Below are positions 38,298-46,441 of a stretch of DNA of 64,000 bases, piece by piece. The position numbers were made by a program, and so were the translations under genes. The first letter of the stretch is position 1. Each line of letters starts with the position of its first letter. The DNA lies in the NCBI RefSeq assembly GCF_021650705.1, contig NZ_CP087138.1, positions 3,534,001 to 3,598,000 on the forward strand. Direction: 5' to 3'. A model generated the notes under the pieces. It saw nothing but the letters and a program-made list of their open reading frames with translations, was not told where the DNA came from and searched no databases. The DNA comes from Pseudomonas sp. KNUC1026. GTDB taxonomy: Bacteria; Pseudomonadota; Gammaproteobacteria; Pseudomonadales; Pseudomonadaceae.

Positions 38298-39304
38298 ACG
38301 ACCTCCCCCGCCTCACGGAAGTATTGCCGCTGCAGGACGACAGCCAGGTAGGCCATGCGCGTCGCATCGCGCAGAGCCTGGCTCGGCAGGTGGGCATGGA
38401 CGAGGCCGACAGCGGCCGCGTAGCGCTGGTGGTCACGGAGCTTGCTACCAACGTGCTCGAACATGCCGGCCATGGCGAGCTGCACCTGCGCGCGCTGCCC
38501 CGCAGCAAAGGCGCCTGCATCGAAGTGCTGAGCGTCGATCGCGCGGGCGGCTTCGACTCTGACGCGTGCATTACCGATGGTTACTCCACCGGTGGCACTC
38601 AGGGCATTGGCCTGGGGGCGATCAGCCGCCAGGCGCAAGTGTTCGACCTGTACGCCGACGCACGCGGCGCCGTGCTGCTCGCGCGGGTTTTCCCAAGAAA
38701 CGACAACGCCCCCGACATCCGCTTCGGCGTCAGCCACCACGCCCTGCATAACGACCCTGCCTGCGGCGACACCTGGCGCTTCGCTCACGACGAGGATTAC
38801 CTCAGCGCACTGGTGATTGATGGCCTGGGCCACGGCGAGGAAGCCGAGCAAGCCGCCGAGGCAGGTGCTCGGGCTTTTGCCGAGGCGCCGTTCAGCACGC
38901 CGCAGATGCTGCTGCCGGACATTCACCAGGCCATGCGCGGCACGCGCGGCGGCGCAGTGGCACTGGCACGTTTCGACCGGCGCAACGGCAACCTGAGCTT
39001 CGTGGGCATCGGCAACATCAGCGCCAGCCTGCAAGGCGGTGAGCGTGTGCGCGGCCTGGCGTCGCTGCCGGGTATCGTCGGCGAGCAATACCGCAGCGCG
39101 GTGCAATACGATCACAGCGCCGTGGGCGGCCAACTGCTGGTGATGCATTCCGATGGGTTACAGTCTCGTTGGCGCCTGCAGGATTACCCTGGCTTGGCCT
39201 CCCGCCACCCAGCGATCATTGCGACAGTGTTGCATCGGGATTTCTGCCGGGCACGGGACGATGCCGCGGTATTGGTAATTGAACTGGACACGCACCATGA
39301 CTGA
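38294..39304 (+). CDS. RsbX-type PP2C phosphatase with N-terminal anti-sigma-like HATPase domain
   Basis: A two-domain protein of about 336 residues. Residues 1-135 form an RsbW-like HATPase (VVTELATNVLEHAG; GGTQGIGLGAISRQ). Residues about 145-335 form a SpoIIE/PP2C phosphatase with metal-binding Asp residues in LVIDGLGHGEEA, VMHSDGLQSRW and RDDAAVLVIE. In Bacillus RsbX resets RsbR and RsbS; the added kinase-like domain suggests a merged switch. I prefer the ATG at 38294, which forms an ATGA overlap with rsbT; 38288 is possible. Confidence 0.85.
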   Translation: MNDLPRLTEVLPLQDDSQVGHARRIAQSLARQVGMDEADSGRVALVVTELATNVLEHAGHGELHLRALPRSKGACIEVLSVDRAGGFDSDACITDGYSTGGTQGIGLGAISRQAQVFDLYADARGAVLLARVFPRNDNAPDIRFGVSHHALHNDPACGDTWRFAHDEDYLSALVIDGLGHGEEAEQAAEAGARAFAEAPFSTPQMLLPDIHQAMRGTRGGAVALARFDRRNGNLSFVGIGNISASLQGGERVRGLASLPGIVGEQYRSAVQYDHSAVGGQLLVMHSDGLQSRWRLQDYPGLASRHPAIIATVLHRDFCRARDDAAVLVIELDTHHD

Positions 39305-40148
39305 CACCACCGCCGCCCTCGCCCTCTTGCAACGCGAAAACGACGCCCTGCGCGCCGAGCTGGACGATACCAATCAGGGCGTATTGGCGCTGTACGCCGA
39401 GCTCGATGCCCAGGCTGACCAGTTGCGCCAGGCGTCCGACCTGAAAAGCCGCTTCCTGTCGTACATGAGCCACGAGTTTCGCACCCCGCTGGGGTCGATC
39501 CTGAGCATCACCAGCCTGCTCTCCGATGAGCTGGACGGCCCGTTGAGCCCGGAGCAGCATCGCCAGGTCACCTTCGTCAGCAACGCGACCCGCGAGTTGA
39601 GCGACATGGTCGACGACCTGCTTGACCTGGCCAAGCTCGACGCCGGCCGCATCTCGATCTCGCCAGCCTGGTTCGACATGCTCGACCTGTTCGCCGCTCT
39701 GCGCGGCATGTTCCGGCCGATCCTGTCCTCCAGTGCCGTGGACCTGATCTTCGAAGAGCCGCAGGGCTTGCCGCGGCTGTACACCGACGACAAGAAGCTT
39801 GCACAGATTCTGCGTAACTTCATCTCCAATGCCCTGAAGTTCACCATGCAGGGCGAGGTGCGCGTATCGGCCCGTATCGAGGATGAACAGCGCGTGCGCT
39901 TCTCGGTGAGCGACACCGGCATCGGCATCGCCCAACCCTTGCACGACACCTTGTTCGAAGACTTCACACAAGTCGACTCGCCCCTGCAGAAACGCCTGCG
40001 TGGCACCGGCCTGGGCCTTTCCCTGTGCAAGCGCTTTGCGGCGCTGCTGGGCGGCGAGGTGGGCATGCACAGCGAGCCCAACCAAGGCTCGACCTTCTAC
40101 GTGATCATCCCGCTTGCCATTACCCAGGTACCTGCCGATGAGGCCTGA
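39297..40148 (+). CDS. Soluble sensor histidine kinase
   Basis: A 283-residue kinase with no membrane segment. A coiled coil (residues about 8-45) leads to the HisKA phospho-acceptor SYMSHEFRTPLGSI and a complete HATPase domain (NFISNALKFT, DTGIGI, GTGLGLSLCKRF). With no sensory domain of its own, it is likely to be steered by the RsbT/phosphatase module encoded just upstream. It overlaps the gene before by 8 bp and the gene after by 11 bp. Confidence 0.9.
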   Translation: MTDTTAALALLQRENDALRAELDDTNQGVLALYAELDAQADQLRQASDLKSRFLSYMSHEFRTPLGSILSITSLLSDELDGPLSPEQHRQVTFVSNATRELSDMVDDLLDLAKLDAGRISISPAWFDMLDLFAALRGMFRPILSSSAVDLIFEEPQGLPRLYTDDKKLAQILRNFISNALKFTMQGEVRVSARIEDEQRVRFSVSDTGIGIAQPLHDTLFEDFTQVDSPLQKRLRGTGLGLSLCKRFAALLGGEVGMHSEPNQGSTFYVIIPLAITQVPADEA

Positions 40149-42081
40149 AGCCCGCTTGTTGGTCGTCGACGATAACGAAGCCACCCGCTACGCGTTGAAC
40201 CGTCGGCTGACCGCCCAAGGCTTCAAGGTGTTCGAGGCTGGCACCGGTGGGGACGGCCTGGCACTGGTGGCGTCGGTGGCGCCGGATGCCGTGATACTGG
40301 ATGTGAACCTGCCGGACATGAGCGGCTTCGACGTGGTGCGCCTGCTGCGCGCAGCGCCTGCCACCGCGCTGTTGCCGGTGGTCCACGTTTCGGCCGCCTC
40401 GATCATGAAGGGCGACATCATCACCGGCCTCGAAGCTGGCGCCGATGCCTACCTGGTGCACCCGGTCGACCCCGATGTGCTGCTGGCGACGCTGCGCTCG
40501 CTGCTGCGGGTGCGCGACGCCGAACGTGCTCTGCGCGAAAGCGAGGCGCGCTTTCGCGAGATCTTCACCGGCGTGCGCGCGCCGATCGCAGTGATCGACA
40601 CCGAGCTGAACGTGCAGGAATGCAACCATGCTTTCGCTGAACTGGTGCCTGGCGGCTTGCTCGCAAGCCTTTCGGACGACCAGGCGCCGGGCGTCAATGC
40701 ACTGCGCCAACACCTTGAGCGAGGCGAGCGCTGGCAGGGGTCGCTGGTCCTTGGCACCAACGGCCAGGCACGCGAAACACTGTGGCAGGTCTCGCCCTAC
40801 CGCGTACCGAACCTGAGCCTGCTGTTCATCGAAGACATCACCGAGCACCGGCACCGCGAGCGCGCTCACCAGGCCCAACTGGCCAGCGCCAATAGCCAGC
40901 TGGCGCTTGAAGTCGCCGAGCGTACCCAGGCGCAGGCACAGCTGCTGCAGTCGCAGAAGATGGATGCCCTCGGTCGCCTCACCGGCGGCATCGCCCACGA
41001 CTTCAACAACATGCTCAGCGGCATCATCACCAGCGTCGAGCTGATCAAGCGGCAGCTGGCACAGGGGCGCAGCGACAAGCTGGCGGTCTACGCCGATGCG
41101 GCACTGCACTCGGCCACCAGCGCCGCATCGATGACGCGCCGGCTGCTGGCCTTTGCACGCCAGCAACCACTGGACACCTGCTGCATCGACGTCAACCAGC
41201 AGCTACGCGCGCTGGAACAGATGCTGGAGCGCAGCATCGGCGAAAACATCACCCTGGTGATGGACCTCGCCCATGGGCCGCTCGCAACCGTTGCGGACGC
41301 GGCGCAGTTGGACAATGCGGTGTTGAACCTTGTGATCAATGCCCGCGACGCGATGCCTGAGGGCGGCCACATCGAAATCCGCACTTACCCTTCCTGGTCA
41401 CAGGGCGACCCGGCGCTGGCGGACGGTGCCTACGTGAACATCGCGGTCAAGGACAACGGCACCGGTATCGACCCGGCCTTGCTCAGCAAGGTATTCGACC
41501 CGTTCTTCACTACCAAGCCCGTTGGGCAAGGGACGGGTTTGGGCTTGTCGATGCTGTACGGTTTTACCCGGCAGTGCGGCGGCACGGTGAACATCCGCAG
41601 CGCTCCTGGCCTGGGTACCGAAGTCACCCTTCAACTGCCCGCCAGCGAGCAGGTGCTTGCTCAGCCGAGCCAGCCGGCGCAAGCCGAGCCGGTGGGCAAT
41701 GGTGAACACATTCTGGTGGTCGAAGACACGGCCGCCGTGCGCCAGAGCATCGTCGACGCCTTGAACGACGGTGGCTATCACTGCAGCGCAGTAGCCACCG
41801 CAGCCGAGGCTTTGCAGGCACTGAGCCAGGGGCCTGCGGTCGACCTGCTGCTTACCGACATCGGCCTGCCCGGCCAGAACGGCATGGACCTGGCGCGCCA
41901 GGCCAGGGCATTGCAGGCGCCGCCCAAGGTGATGTTCATGACCGGCTACGCGGAAAACCGCATGAGCCGCCAACAGTTCGCCGATGATGGCAGTGACGTG
42001 CTGTTCAAGCCCTTCCCGATCGATGAATTGCTGCGGCGCGTGCGGGCCCGGATCGACAAGGTCAGCGACCTGGTGCTCTAG
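40138..42081 (+). CDS. Hybrid histidine kinase: receiver-PAS-kinase-receiver
   Basis: A 647-residue cytoplasmic phosphorelay protein. The N-terminal receiver (residues about 5-120) carries the acceptor Asp in ILDVNLPDMSGFD. A PAS domain (about 145-245) and coiled coil follow, then HisKA KMDALGRLTGGIAHDFNN and HATPase NLVINARDAM...GTGLGLSMLYG. The C-terminal receiver has LLTDIGLPGQNGMD. The last gene of the operon, it overlaps rmuC convergently by 4 bp. No DNA-binding or GGDEF output is attached, so the final target is elsewhere. Confidence 0.92.
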   Translation: MRPEARLLVVDDNEATRYALNRRLTAQGFKVFEAGTGGDGLALVASVAPDAVILDVNLPDMSGFDVVRLLRAAPATALLPVVHVSAASIMKGDIITGLEAGADAYLVHPVDPDVLLATLRSLLRVRDAERALRESEARFREIFTGVRAPIAVIDTELNVQECNHAFAELVPGGLLASLSDDQAPGVNALRQHLERGERWQGSLVLGTNGQARETLWQVSPYRVPNLSLLFIEDITEHRHRERAHQAQLASANSQLALEVAERTQAQAQLLQSQKMDALGRLTGGIAHDFNNMLSGIITSVELIKRQLAQGRSDKLAVYADAALHSATSAASMTRRLLAFARQQPLDTCCIDVNQQLRALEQMLERSIGENITLVMDLAHGPLATVADAAQLDNAVLNLVINARDAMPEGGHIEIRTYPSWSQGDPALADGAYVNIAVKDNGTGIDPALLSKVFDPFFTTKPVGQGTGLGLSMLYGFTRQCGGTVNIRSAPGLGTEVTLQLPASEQVLAQPSQPAQAEPVGNGEHILVVEDTAAVRQSIVDALNDGGYHCSAVATAAEALQALSQGPAVDLLLTDIGLPGQNGMDLARQARALQAPPKVMFMTGYAENRMSRQQFADDGSDVLFKPFPIDELLRRVRARIDKVSDLVL

Positions 42082-43637
42082 AGAGCGGGCCCGGGCTTGC
42101 GCTCAGGGCCCTTCCCGCTCAACCGCTCCAGCTCGAGGTCTGCCCGGTCGGCCCATTCCCCGCTCAGCTCCGCTTTCACCGCCACACCCAGCTGGCGGAA
42201 GTCGCCGACCTGCTTGACCAGGTTGCCACGCCCGCTGACCAGCTGGTCGCAGGCTCGGCGATAGGCGTCCTGGGCTTTCTCCAGGCTTGAACCCACTGCA
42301 TCCATGCTGCCCAGGAAGGTGCGCAGCTTGTCGTAGACCCTGCCGGCACGCTCGGCCAGTTCAGCGCTGTGCTTGTTCTGGTCTTCGAAGCGCCACAGCT
42401 GGCGCACGATGTTCAGGCTGGTAAGCAAAGTGGTGGGGGTTGCCACCAGCACGTTTTGCTCGATGGCTTTCTGGAACAGGGTTTCGTCGGCCTTGAGCGC
42501 CTCGACGAACGCCGACTCGATCGGCACGAACATGAACACCATCTCCGGCGCATTGAGGCCTGGGAGCTGGAAGTAATGCCGGTCGCTCAGCTCCTTGATG
42601 CGCGCGGCCACAGCGCTGACGTGCTCGCTCAGGGCAAGCCGGCGCTCGGTTTCGTCCTCGGCATTGATGTAGCGCACGTAGGCGTTGAGCGAGACCTTGG
42701 CATCGATGATCAGGTGCTTGCCCTGCGGCAGGTAGACGATCGCGTCGGGGCGCTGCCGGCCGTGCTCGCCCTGCAGGCTTACCTCGCGCTTGAAGTCGCG
42801 GCCCAGCACCAGGCCTGAGCGCTCCAGCACGTTTTCCAGGATCAGTTCGCCCCAGTTGCCTTGAGCCTTCTTCTGGCCTTTGAGGGCGGTGGTGAGGTCG
42901 TGGGCTTCCTGGGTGATCTGGCGGTTGAGCTCCTTCAGATGCAACAGCTCCTGCGCCAGGGCAGCCTGTTGTTGAACGTCCTTGTGATGGATGTCCTCGA
43001 CCTTGGCGCGAAAACCTTCGATCTGTTCGCGGAAGGGCTTGAGCAGTGCATCGAGCGATTGCTGGCTGTGCTGCGAGAAAGCCTGCCCCTTGGCTTCGAA
43101 GATCTGCCCGGCCAGTTGCTCGAATTCCAGCTTGAGCTGGTCGCGGCTCTCCTTGAGCAATTGCTGCTGTTCATCGAAGTGCTGCTGCTTGTGCGAGAGC
43201 GTGTTGCTCAGGGTGGCGTGCTCACGGGCGAGCTCGGCGTGCTGGGCCTGCAAACCTTCGTAGGCGGCTTGCAGGCGAGCCTGGATGCCCTTGAGTTCCT
43301 GATGCTGCTCCAACAGTTGGCCAAACTGGGCTTCGGCGGCACTGGCGCGGCCGTGAGCCTGGGTCGCCTGCATCTGCGACTGGCGAGCATCTTCGCGCAG
43401 TTGGGTGAGGTCACCGGCCTGCTGGCGGCTGGCGCGCAAGGCGGCGTTGAGCTCACCCAGCTCCAGGGTTTGTGCCAGGTTGGCATCGCGCTGTTGTTCG
43501 AGCTGCAGCTCGCGGGCTTCGAGCAGGGTTTGCGTGTCGCGCCGGCGCAGTACCTGCCAGAACAACCCCGCAGCGAGCGCTGTGCTCAACGCACCGAGCC
43601 CGGCCAGGGCCCAGCCCAATGTAGCGATATCGAGCAT
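42078..43637 (-). CDS. rmuC: DNA recombination protein RmuC
   Basis: A 519-residue protein with an N-terminal membrane anchor (residues about 5-28), a long coiled coil (about 35-245) and the RmuC nuclease-like domain. The latter has GNWGELILENVLERSGL and the PD-(D/E)xK-type core RPDAIVYLPQGKHLIIDAKVS. RmuC restricts DNA inversions and has been tied to genome stability and defence. It begins at 43637 and is convergent with the hybrid kinase. Confidence 0.92.
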   Translation of the reverse strand: MLDIATLGWALAGLGALSTALAAGLFWQVLRRRDTQTLLEARELQLEQQRDANLAQTLELGELNAALRASRQQAGDLTQLREDARQSQMQATQAHGRASAAEAQFGQLLEQHQELKGIQARLQAAYEGLQAQHAELAREHATLSNTLSHKQQHFDEQQQLLKESRDQLKLEFEQLAGQIFEAKGQAFSQHSQQSLDALLKPFREQIEGFRAKVEDIHHKDVQQQAALAQELLHLKELNRQITQEAHDLTTALKGQKKAQGNWGELILENVLERSGLVLGRDFKREVSLQGEHGRQRPDAIVYLPQGKHLIIDAKVSLNAYVRYINAEDETERRLALSEHVSAVAARIKELSDRHYFQLPGLNAPEMVFMFVPIESAFVEALKADETLFQKAIEQNVLVATPTTLLTSLNIVRQLWRFEDQNKHSAELAERAGRVYDKLRTFLGSMDAVGSSLEKAQDAYRRACDQLVSGRGNLVKQVGDFRQLGVAVKAELSGEWADRADLELERLSGKGPERKPGPAL

Positions 43638-43770
43638 CGCAAGGTCTCCCGCGCAAAGCGGCCATCATAAGGCATCAGCGCCACTTATAGGGCCTGGCAG
43701 GCAAAGCGATTGGAACGCGGCATGCGCACTGACGCATGCTGGCAGCCTTCTCGCTCACGGAACACGCCCC

Positions 43771-44604
43771 ATGGCCCACGCGGACCTCTCCACCACCCTG
43801 GTGCTGATTTCGGCACTGATGCACGCCAGCTGGAACGCGGTGGTCAAGGCCAGCCCAGACCGGGTACTGACCATGGCCTCGGTGGACATCGTCGCCTTCA
43901 TCATTGCGCTGTTGGCCATGCCCTGGTTTGCTCCACCGCCGTTGACCGTGTGGGGGCTGATCGGGTGCTCGGTGCTGGCCAACCTGCTCTACCGGGCGGG
44001 TTTGTTGCGCGCCTATCGGCTGGGCGATTTCGGCCAGGTGTACCCATTGGTGCGTGGGCTGCCACCGCTGCTGGTGGCGGTGCTGGCGAGCCTCTGGCTG
44101 GGCGAGCGGCTCAGTGCATTGGGGTGGGTGGGGGTGGCGCTGATTTCTGCCGGCATCCTCAGCCTGCTGCGAGGGCACGGGCATTGGCCGGCGACCGTGG
44201 CTGCACTGGGCGCGGGTGCATGCGTGGGGCTGTACACCGTCATCGACGCCACCGGCGTGCGGCAAAGCGATGCAGTGGGCTACATGGTGTACTTCACCCT
44301 GGCGCTGAGTTTGCCGACACCGGCCTGGGCACTGGCCAGGCGCGGCCGCGCCAGGTTCGCCGAGCATTGGCAAACGCGGTGGCGTCTGTCGGTGTTCGGC
44401 GGCATTACCTACACCGGGGCCTACACGCTGGTGCTGGTGGCCATGGCGCTGGGCAGCGTTGCACAGGCAGCGGCGCTGCGCGAATGCAGTGTGATCCTGG
44501 CGGCGTTGATTGCCCGTTGGTTGTTCAGGGAGCCGTTCGGAACGCGGCGTTTGATAGCAGCAGTAGTGGTCGCGGCAGGCATCGTAATCATCAAAGTTCA
44601 ATAG
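43771..44604 (+). CDS. EamA/DMT family membrane transporter
   Basis: A 277-residue inner-membrane protein with ten predicted helices in two EamA repeats, the second beginning near VAALGAGACVGLYTVIDATGV. Members of the drug/metabolite superfamily export small metabolites or amino acids; the substrate is unknown. The ATG at 43771 is preferred over long read-through from inside rmuC antisense sequence. It lies just upstream of, but outside, the biosynthetic cluster, so a role as exporter for that product is possible but unproven. Confidence 0.8.
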   Translation: MAHADLSTTLVLISALMHASWNAVVKASPDRVLTMASVDIVAFIIALLAMPWFAPPPLTVWGLIGCSVLANLLYRAGLLRAYRLGDFGQVYPLVRGLPPLLVAVLASLWLGERLSALGWVGVALISAGILSLLRGHGHWPATVAALGAGACVGLYTVIDATGVRQSDAVGYMVYFTLALSLPTPAWALARRGRARFAEHWQTRWRLSVFGGITYTGAYTLVLVAMALGSVAQAAALRECSVILAALIARWLFREPFGTRRLIAAVVVAAGIVIIKVQ

Positions 44605-44919
44605 CGCCAGGGCAAGTACACCGCTGTAAATGCCGAACCGGCGCATCTGCGCATCCCTGCCATAAGCAGTGAAGGCTATACCTGTTTCTTGTCACATCAA
44701 CACCCATCAATACTGATTCAATCTCTAACTGCAATACAGTTGCAACAAACCACACACCTGTAATTACCTGCCGTCGGCAGAACGCCCGTGCCAAATACTC
44801 AGCCTGTCGGTTCTCTGCACGGCACTCTATTTCTTTTGACGCGGGCAAGTCTGCCGACTATATTCGCACTCCTTATTTGCGGCACCCTATGGAAGAGCTT
44901 GATCAAGGAGCCTGATCAC
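44605..44919. other. 315-bp AT-richer gap upstream of the biosynthetic cluster
   Basis: No gene is convincing here. The first 200 bp are unusually AT-rich for the genome. The second half holds the strong cluster promoter (44836-44864) and the AAGGAG ribosome site near 44907. I see no Fur-box-like sequence. Confidence 0.7.
44836..44864 (+). promoter_or_regulatory. Strong sigma70 promoter of the biosynthetic cluster
   Basis: TTGACG at 44836-44841 and TATATT at 44859-44864 with exactly 17 bp spacing. Transcription would start near 44871, about 49 bp before the GTG of the cupin gene. Confidence 0.78.
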
Positions 44920-45396
44920 GTGACTTATCCCTTTGCCAAATACATGTTCCCTTTCACGGTGAGCCTCAGTGCATTGCTGGCAGCAAACGCCTGCCTGGGT
45001 GAACAAGCCCCCGCCCGCCATACTCTGCGAATCGAGCAAAGTGTTGGCCAGGACGTCCAGACCGTCGTCGCTCCCGACAACTCCAAGTACTACAGCACAC
45101 TCAACGGCACGCATTTCTCCTACCGTTGCTACGACCCCTACACCGCCCCGAGCAAGCAGGCGGCGGTGGAAGTATGCGAAATCGCCCCGGTCGACCTGAA
45201 GTTGACGGGCTGGCCTGAAACAGAAGTCATTCATCTGATCTCCGGGCAGGTGGATATCACTGAGTTGGGGGGCGAGCAAGTTCATTATTCAGCCGGTGAT
45301 ATCTTCGTATTACCACAAGGCTTCAAAGGGCTGTGGCAACAAAAAGCCCCCCTGACCAAGGTGACCGTCCGGCACCCTTTGTTCTGGAAAGAATAA
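44920..45396 (+). CDS. Secreted cupin-domain protein (Cupin_3/DUF861 type), first gene of biosynthetic cluster
   Basis: A 158-residue protein. An N-terminal signal peptide (through SLSALLAANACLG, cleavage near residue 27) suggests export to the periplasm. The cupin core includes WPETEVIHLISGQVDITEL, YSAGDIFVLPQGFKGLWQ, the pattern of Cupin_3. The metal-binding His set is reduced (one His in EVIHLI), so catalysis is doubtful. The GTG at 44920 follows AAGGAG. A periplasmic cupin is unexpected in this kind of operon. Confidence 0.72.
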   Translation: MTYPFAKYMFPFTVSLSALLAANACLGEQAPARHTLRIEQSVGQDVQTVVAPDNSKYYSTLNGTHFSYRCYDPYTAPSKQAAVEVCEIAPVDLKLTGWPETEVIHLISGQVDITELGGEQVHYSAGDIFVLPQGFKGLWQQKAPLTKVTVRHPLFWKE

Positions 45397-45462
45397 GCAG
45401 TGCGCTAAGGCGTTTCACCCGGCGGCGGACAACCGAGTCTTCGATTATTTCTTCATCGGTGT

Positions 45463-45479
45463 GCCCTTGCACCAAGGGC
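45463..45479 (+). terminator. Hairpin between cupin and KAS III-like genes
   Basis: GCCCTTG at 45463-45469 and CAAGGGC at 45473-45479 form a perfect 7-bp stem with a 3-base loop, followed by GCGGGCCTTTTC. It may attenuate transcription into the downstream biosynthetic genes. Confidence 0.45.
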
Positions 45480-45513
45480 GCGGGCCTTTTCATTTCATAC
45501 AAAAGAGCAGAAC

Positions 45514-46440
45514 GTGAAAATACCGGTTTTTCTGGGCGGCGTTTATTACGAGGCAGGCGAGCCTGTGGATATCGGCGAAGCGCCGCTGTCCGAAAGCACT
45601 TGCGCACTTTTGCGCGCACCGGAGAACGGCCTGATGCACTTTTCCTGCTATCCAGGAAACTTGCATGAAAAAGTAGTGGCTGCCGCCAAGGGTGCTTTGA
45701 CGATCAGCCAGCGCAGTGCCGAGCACATCAGTACCGTCTTCGTCATCTCGAGCATGGTCGATGCGCGCAACAACCTTGACGGGCAATGGCTGGCGGCACT
45801 GGCCAAGGACCTTCAGCTGGAGCACGCAGACTTCTACAGCGTGGGCCTGGCAGGCTGCGCAGGCTTTCACGCAGGCCTGAGGCTCGCGAGCGCCATGGTC
45901 GGTGCAGGCGACACAGACAATGCTCTGATCATGAGCTTCGACCAGGTTGGCGAGGCACTGGACAGGGTCTATGGCGAAGGGACCGACTTCATTTACGTAA
46001 CGGGTGATGCAGCATCGGCCTGCGTCGTCAGCCGCCAGCCTGAGGGCCTGAGCTACGCCTTGCCGGGGGGTGTGCAGTACACCTCCAACACGCGCCAGAT
46101 CGAGCACTTCTCCAATGAAACCGACATGCGCAGCCTGTCGGCGTTGATCAAGAAGGCCTACCGCCAGGCGGATGTCACAGCCCAGGCGATCAACCACTTC
46201 GTCTGCAACAACTACACCTTGCAAGCCACACAGCTGTTCAGCCAACTCGCCGGCCTGAGCCGCAGCAAGGCTACGCCAGGGCAGTTGCCGCGCTACGGGC
46301 ATTGTTTCAGCTCAGATAACCTGATCAACCTCAAGCGATTGGAAGACGACAGCGCGCTGCATCCGGGTGACCAGATTCTGCTACTGAGTACCGGGCCCTT
46401 CCAGGCAGGTGCGTGTGTCATCACCCGCCTGGAATGTTGA
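45514..46440 (+). CDS. 3-oxoacyl-ACP synthase III-like (FabH/KAS III fold) enzyme
   Basis: A 308-residue thiolase-fold protein. The nucleophilic Cys is in SVGLAGCAGFHAGL (C115), matching FabH Cys112. The remaining triad is unusual. Where FabH has HQAN this protein has VCNNYT, and where FabH has the Asn of GNTSAAS it has YGHCFSSDNLINL. The His may therefore come from the other loop. KAS III-like enzymes in natural-product clusters condense or transfer acyl groups, including ester or amide formation. GTG start at 45514 with AAGAG upstream. The next gene begins 1 bp after it ends. Confidence 0.78.
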   Translation: MKIPVFLGGVYYEAGEPVDIGEAPLSESTCALLRAPENGLMHFSCYPGNLHEKVVAAAKGALTISQRSAEHISTVFVISSMVDARNNLDGQWLAALAKDLQLEHADFYSVGLAGCAGFHAGLRLASAMVGAGDTDNALIMSFDQVGEALDRVYGEGTDFIYVTGDAASACVVSRQPEGLSYALPGGVQYTSNTRQIEHFSNETDMRSLSALIKKAYRQADVTAQAINHFVCNNYTLQATQLFSQLAGLSRSKATPGQLPRYGHCFSSDNLINLKRLEDDSALHPGDQILLLSTGPFQAGACVITRLEC

Positions 46441-46441
46441 C

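Noticed and set aside
44605..44919. Fur-regulated siderophore promoter
   Set aside because: I searched the gap by eye for the inverted GATAAT pattern and found none; iron control is not claimed.
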